Shown here: positions 53,336 to 56,193 of the stretch, piece after piece
How the letters are laid out: every line of letters begins with the position of its first letter
Position numbering within the stretch: position 1 is the first letter of the stretch
Assembly: GCA_016928555.1 (NCBI GenBank)
Contig: JAFGKM010000018.1
Span: forward strand, 1-56,193
Reading direction: 5' to 3'
Origin: Candidatus Omnitrophota bacterium
Lineage (GTDB): Bacteria > Ratteibacteria > UBA8468 > B48-G9 > JAFGKM01
DNA: 56,193 bases
The notes under the pieces: model-generated
The model's database searches: none
Seen by the model: only the letters and a program-made list of their open reading frames with translations
Told to the model about the DNA's origin: nothing
Translations under genes and position numbers: made by a program

Positions 53336-54334
53336 CACTTGACAAAACTTCTTTTTCTATCTTAGATAGGCGTTCTCCAAGAACAGTATCTTGCGTTGCT
53401 TTTTCTTCAAGGCGTTTTACTGTTTGCAGTATGCCGGAACCATCCCTATAGCCAAAATGTTTTCCCACATCCACAAGCCTTTCTCCTCCAAGCCGCACCC
53501 GTGCCCAAATCTGTATTTTCTTATCCTGTTCTTTTTCTAAGGCTTTTGCTATTTTGAATGTGATGTCTCCGTGTTCCTTCTTGGCCATCCACCGCTCTTC
53601 TTCATTGCCTTTTTTATCTTTTATAATCTCTTGAACTCTCTTTAATAGAGTGTCTCCTCCCAATACTATATTATTCTTAATATTATCCCAGATTTTTTCA
53701 GCTGGCTTGTTGAATCTTCTTCGAATAGAATCCATGTATGCTTTCCTGGCAGATTCTTTATCTTTTCCCCAATATTGCAACCATGACATATCGAGCCACG
53801 CTGGTCCTTTCACTGTTTCTGCATATGCTTGGTGGCTGCTCCATGGATACGCATTCAGCGTTTTCATTCTATCCGCGGGAATTGCAATATTTTTATCTTC
53901 CGGCCTCACAGGATTAAGATGTAAGTACAACGTAAGAGTTTGGGCATAAGCATCTGCATCCACCAAAATTGCTTTGAATCTTCCCTGGAAAAGGTGGCCG
54001 TATCTATTGTGCCGCCGGTTAAATCGGATTGTATACGTTACTTGAAGCCACCCTATAGATTGTGATAAATTACCTCTTGGAGTAGCTACAACAAGATGGT
54101 AGTGATTCGGCATCAAGCAATACACATGTATTTTTACTCCGAATTGCTTTGCCATTTCACTCAGTAGCGTTAAGAATATTTTATGATCCGTATTATCCCT
54201 GAATATTACCTGCCCTTCATTTCCTCTTGCAGTTATATGATAAACAGCTCCCGGGAATTCAACACGTATCTGTCTGGCCATCTTTGGATAATACTATTGT
54301 GCGGTTTTTTTGTCAAGTGTCAAGAGTTGACCCC
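53321..54334. mobile_element. RAYT (Y1 HUH) transposable element with 27-bp perfect inverted ends
   Basis: 1014 bp. The left end, GGGGTCAACTCTTGACACTT continuing GACAAAA (53321-53347), and the right end (54308-54334) are exact inverted repeats. Each end includes the small hairpin GTCAACTCTTGAC preceded by GGG, which looks like a REP unit. No target duplication flanks it (TTTTT on the left, AAGGT on the right). It lies between clpB and waaA and encodes one transposase. An 81-bp relative is at 13415-13495. Confidence 0.92.
53325..54281 (-). CDS. REP-associated tyrosine transposase (Y1_Tnp)
   Basis: 318 residues. The N-terminal Y1 domain has the HUH motif H60-Y61-H62 (MPNHYHLVV) and the probable catalytic tyrosine Y119 (YLHLNPVR); [10 protein letters not shown] is also typical. 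The C-terminal part (about 225-318, [20 protein letters not shown]) resembles a DnaA-like DNA-binding helix bundle, as in longer members. Such enzymes mobilise REP sequences by single-strand cleavage. The stop codon lies inside the left terminal repeat and overlaps the end of clpB by 11 bases on the opposite strand. Confidence 0.93.
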   Translation of the reverse strand: MARQIRVEFPGAVYHITARGNEGQVIFRDNTDHKIFLTLLSEMAKQFGVKIHVYCLMPNHYHLVVATPRGNLSQSIGWLQVTYTIRFNRRHNRYGHLFQGRFKAILVDADAYAQTLTLYLHLNPVRPEDKNIAIPADRMKTLNAYPWSSHQAYAETVKGPAWLDMSWLQYWGKDKESARKAYMDSIRRRFNKPAEKIWDNIKNNIVLGGDTLLKRVQEIIKDKKGNEEERWMAKKEHGDITFKIAKALEKEQDKKIQIWARVRLGGERLVDVGKHFGYRDGSGILQTVKRLEEKATQDTVLGERLSKIEKEVLSSVKS

Positions 54335-54338
54335 AAGG

Positions 54339-55619
54339 TTAGAGGAAGCGGGAGAGGACCTGCAGGTTTCTTTCGGTGGCGCCGGTGTTTTCAAGGAGGA
54401 CGCGGTATCCGTTTTCGCCCATCTGCCGGCATATTTCGGGATTTTCCAGCAGGCGCACCGCTTCCCTGTACAGGCGGTCGTAGCTTTCCACTTCTATGCC
54501 GCCCCCGCCCTTTTTTATCTTTTCCCATTCATCTTTGAAATGCCAGTTGTGTATCCCGAAAAGGACTGGTTTCTTAAAGGCAATGGGCTCTATGGGGTTT
54601 TGCCCGCCCCATCTGTAGAGGCTTGCGCCGACGAAGGCAAATTCGCAGATGCTGTAAAAATTGTTAAGCTCCCCGTATGTATCAACGACTATTACCGAAA
54701 AATCTTTTTCTCCGGGCATGGAACTGCGTTTTACATAATCCATCTTTCTGTTCTGAAGTATTCTGCATATGCTCGTTTTATCAAGGTATCTCGGTACGAT
54801 GACAGCCGTTATGTCTGCAAACTTAAGAAGTAGTTTTCCCGCAATATCCGCAATCATCTCCTCCTCTTCCGGATGCAGGGAGCCGAAGACGATGATGCGC
54901 CTATTTTCCTCTATTCCCAGAGCTTTGCGCACTTCCCTAGGGTTGACAGTTTTGCTCATTTCAAATGCGAGGTCAAACTTCATACTGCCCACTATATTCA
55001 GTTTCTTTTCTTCCGCTCCGAGGTATATGAGTTTTTCCGCCTCTTCTTTTGTCCTCATTGTTACGGCTGAAAAAAGAGGCAGAAGGTTTTTTGCGAAAAA
55101 CCGGATTCTTTTGTATTTGGGGAAAGAGAACGGGGAGATGCGTCCGTTTAACAAAATAACCGGAATATTGCTGTCGTATGCGATTTTCAAAAGGCTCGGC
55201 CAGAGCTCGGTTTCAATAATCACTATGAGTTTCGGGTTGAGTTTTTTAATTGCCCGCTTCATGACTGGATAGAAATCAACAGGAAAAAAGAGATGCTGTA
55301 CTCCCGGAAGTTTTTTCTCCGCAACGCGCCTTCCCGTCTTTGTGGCAAGCGTCACAAGGATGTTTTCATTCTTTTCCTTCTCCAACCGTTCCATAAGGGG
55401 AGTGACGGAAAGAAACTCGCCTATGGATACCGTGTGCATCCATATATTTTTTCGCTCCCGCAGTTTTTTGCAGGTTTTTTTGTCGTAAACGGCAATCCGC
55501 TCTTTCCAGTCTCCGGGAAAATTTCTTTCCGGCCTGACCTTCCGCCATATGAACGGAAGAGACACGATGCAGGATAAGACCAGCAGGATGTTGTAAACGG
55601 CCAAGTATATGTAAATCAT
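54339..55619 (-). CDS. waaA: 3-deoxy-D-manno-octulosonic acid transferase
   Basis: 426 residues, transfers Kdo from CMP-Kdo to lipid IVA. An N-terminal membrane anchor (3-24), then HTVSIGEFLSVTPL with the catalytic glutamate (E68). GSLHPEEEE and GGQNPIEP-type segments are characteristic of the GT30 family. It works with kdsB and lpxB of this window. The stop codon lies four bases from the right end of the transposon, which here did not alter the protein. A promoter with almost no leader lies upstream. Confidence 0.95.
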   Translation of the reverse strand: MIYIYLAVYNILLVLSCIVSLPFIWRKVRPERNFPGDWKERIAVYDKKTCKKLRERKNIWMHTVSIGEFLSVTPLMERLEKEKNENILVTLATKTGRRVAEKKLPGVQHLFFPVDFYPVMKRAIKKLNPKLIVIIETELWPSLLKIAYDSNIPVILLNGRISPFSFPKYKRIRFFAKNLLPLFSAVTMRTKEEAEKLIYLGAEEKKLNIVGSMKFDLAFEMSKTVNPREVRKALGIEENRRIIVFGSLHPEEEEMIADIAGKLLLKFADITAVIVPRYLDKTSICRILQNRKMDYVKRSSMPGEKDFSVIVVDTYGELNNFYSICEFAFVGASLYRWGGQNPIEPIAFKKPVLFGIHNWHFKDEWEKIKKGGGGIEVESYDRLYREAVRLLENPEICRQMGENGYRVLLENTGATERNLQVLSRFL

Positions 55620-55626
55620 GCCCTAT

Positions 55627-55655
55627 ATTAAAAACCGCACGGCTTCAAAAGTCAA
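55627..55655 (-). promoter_or_regulatory. Promoter for waaA with almost no leader
   Basis: Minus strand TTGACT (55655-55650), 17 bases, TTTAAT (55632-55627). The predicted start is one base before the ATG at 55619. Confidence 0.5.
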
Positions 55656-55668
55656 GAATAAAAAAAGA

Positions 55669-55696
55669 TTGACAAAAAGATTATAAAGAGTATAAT
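55669..55696 (+). promoter_or_regulatory. Promoter for the GH42 gene, predicted leaderless
   Basis: TTGACA (55669-55674), 16 bases, TATAAT (55691-55696). Normal spacing places transcription start at 55703, the A of the ATG. Confidence 0.65.
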
Positions 55697-55702
55697 GTAT
55701 AT

Positions 55703-56193
55703 ATGGAAGAGAAGAAATTCCTGCTTGCAACGCAGTATTACAGGGCTCCCACGCCGCTTCCGGAAGAATGGGAAGAGGACCTTGTCAACATCAAGAGACT
55801 CGGGTTTGAGGCTGTCCAGCTGAGAATTCAGTGGAGATGGAACGAGAGAAAAGAAGGGGTATACAACTTTGACGATATTGACAGGCTTTTTGACCTTGCG
55901 GAGAAAACCAACCTTGAAGTAATCATAAAATTCATGCTTGAGACCGCCCCGGAATATATATACCGGAAATATTCAGGATACAGGATTTCACCTTCAGGAG
56001 AAAAAATACACCCTACCGCAAACGGCGCTTATTATGTCGGCGGCTGGCTGCCCTGTTTTGACAATCCGGAAGTAAGGGAAAAAGGCGGGATGTTTATAAA
56101 GGAGACAGTAAAGAGATACAGGGAGCGGAAAAGCCTGATTCTCTACAACGCATGGAACGAGCCGCGAAGCAGGCCCGGGACCGAATGCGCCTG
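55703..56193 (+). CDS. GH42-type beta-galactosidase, 5' part (3' end outside window)
   Basis: 163 codons visible before the window ends. The N-terminus ATQYYRAPTPLPEEWEEDL, then RIQWRWNERKEGVYNFDDID and LYNAWNEPRSRPG, match family 42 beta-galactosidases; the last contains the NE of the acid/base glutamate. No signal peptide. The start lacks a Shine-Dalgarno sequence, and the promoter places the mRNA 5' end at the ATG. It is divergent from waaA. With the GH35 gene it makes two beta-galactosidase-type enzymes in the window. Confidence 0.9.
   Translation, partial: MEEKKFLLATQYYRAPTPLPEEWEEDLVNIKRLGFEAVQLRIQWRWNERKEGVYNFDDIDRLFDLAEKTNLEVIIKFMLETAPEYIYRKYSGYRISPSGEKIHPTANGAYYVGGWLPCFDNPEVREKGGMFIKETVKRYRERKSLILYNAWNEPRSRPGTECA

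Overview
The window is a compact, gene-dense stretch of a Gram-negative, probably anaerobic bacterium. The Gram-negative envelope is shown by lipid A/Kdo genes (kdsB, lpxB, msbA, waaA, a PagL-like deacylase) and lspA/lgt. Anaerobic or microaerobic life is suggested by a hybrid-cluster protein, rubrerythrin, several ferredoxins and a sulfide-dependent homocysteine pathway of the type first described in methanogens. A DUF1559 pseudopilin, two large glycosidases (GH35 and GH42) and several Gfo/Idh/MocA or SDR sugar oxidoreductases recall the PVC/Omnitrophota group of uncultured carbohydrate degraders. That taxonomic placement is inference from gene content only.

Layout. 1-9.3 kb: the 3' end of a pseudopilin gene, htpX, a translin-family gene beside a YacP/NYN nuclease and ileS, then ferredoxin-trpE-trpG and kdsB. 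9.4-19.7 kb: nikR, purM, purL, msbA, lpxB, a PagL-like gene, a radical SAM gene and mnmA. 18.6-26.9 kb: a long minus-strand run for sulfur and Fe-S metabolism (hcp, rrf2, the DUF39 and NIL-ferredoxin pair, cysteine desulfurase, nadA, iscU, rseC, nfu, mnmA). 27.1-30.2 kb: E1 alpha and beta of a 2-oxoacid dehydrogenase, a CBM9-like protein and tRNA-Cys. 30.4-37.5 kb: a carbohydrate region (SDR, two Gfo/Idh/MocA proteins, DJ-1, DUF4380, GH35). 37.7-43.1 kb: rubrerythrin, ispF, an M23 peptidase, a Maf-RlmD fusion and an unrecognised membrane protein. 43.2-53.3 kb: gyrB, gyrA, archease, a DksA-like protein, lspA, lgt, an FHA protein and clpB. 53.3-56.2 kb: a RAYT-type transposon, waaA and the 5' part of a GH42 gene.

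The most distinctive property is the load of short palindromic dispersed repeats. At least seven families can be aligned by eye within the window. They fill most intergenic gaps, one sits in frame inside ileS, others form the C-termini of ileS and the NYN gene, and one family brings a Shine-Dalgarno sequence to three genes. A Y1 (HUH) transposase lies in a 1014-bp element with 27-bp perfect inverted termini. An 81-bp non-autonomous relative with nearly the same termini lies between msbA and purL. In both places the terminus supplies the last residues and stop codon of a housekeeping gene (clpB, msbA).

Other points worth attention are the Maf-RlmD fusion, an MnmA lacking the usual second catalytic cysteine, a NikR gene behind an inverted repeat with NikR-operator geometry, and three promoters whose predicted start points leave little or no 5' leader.
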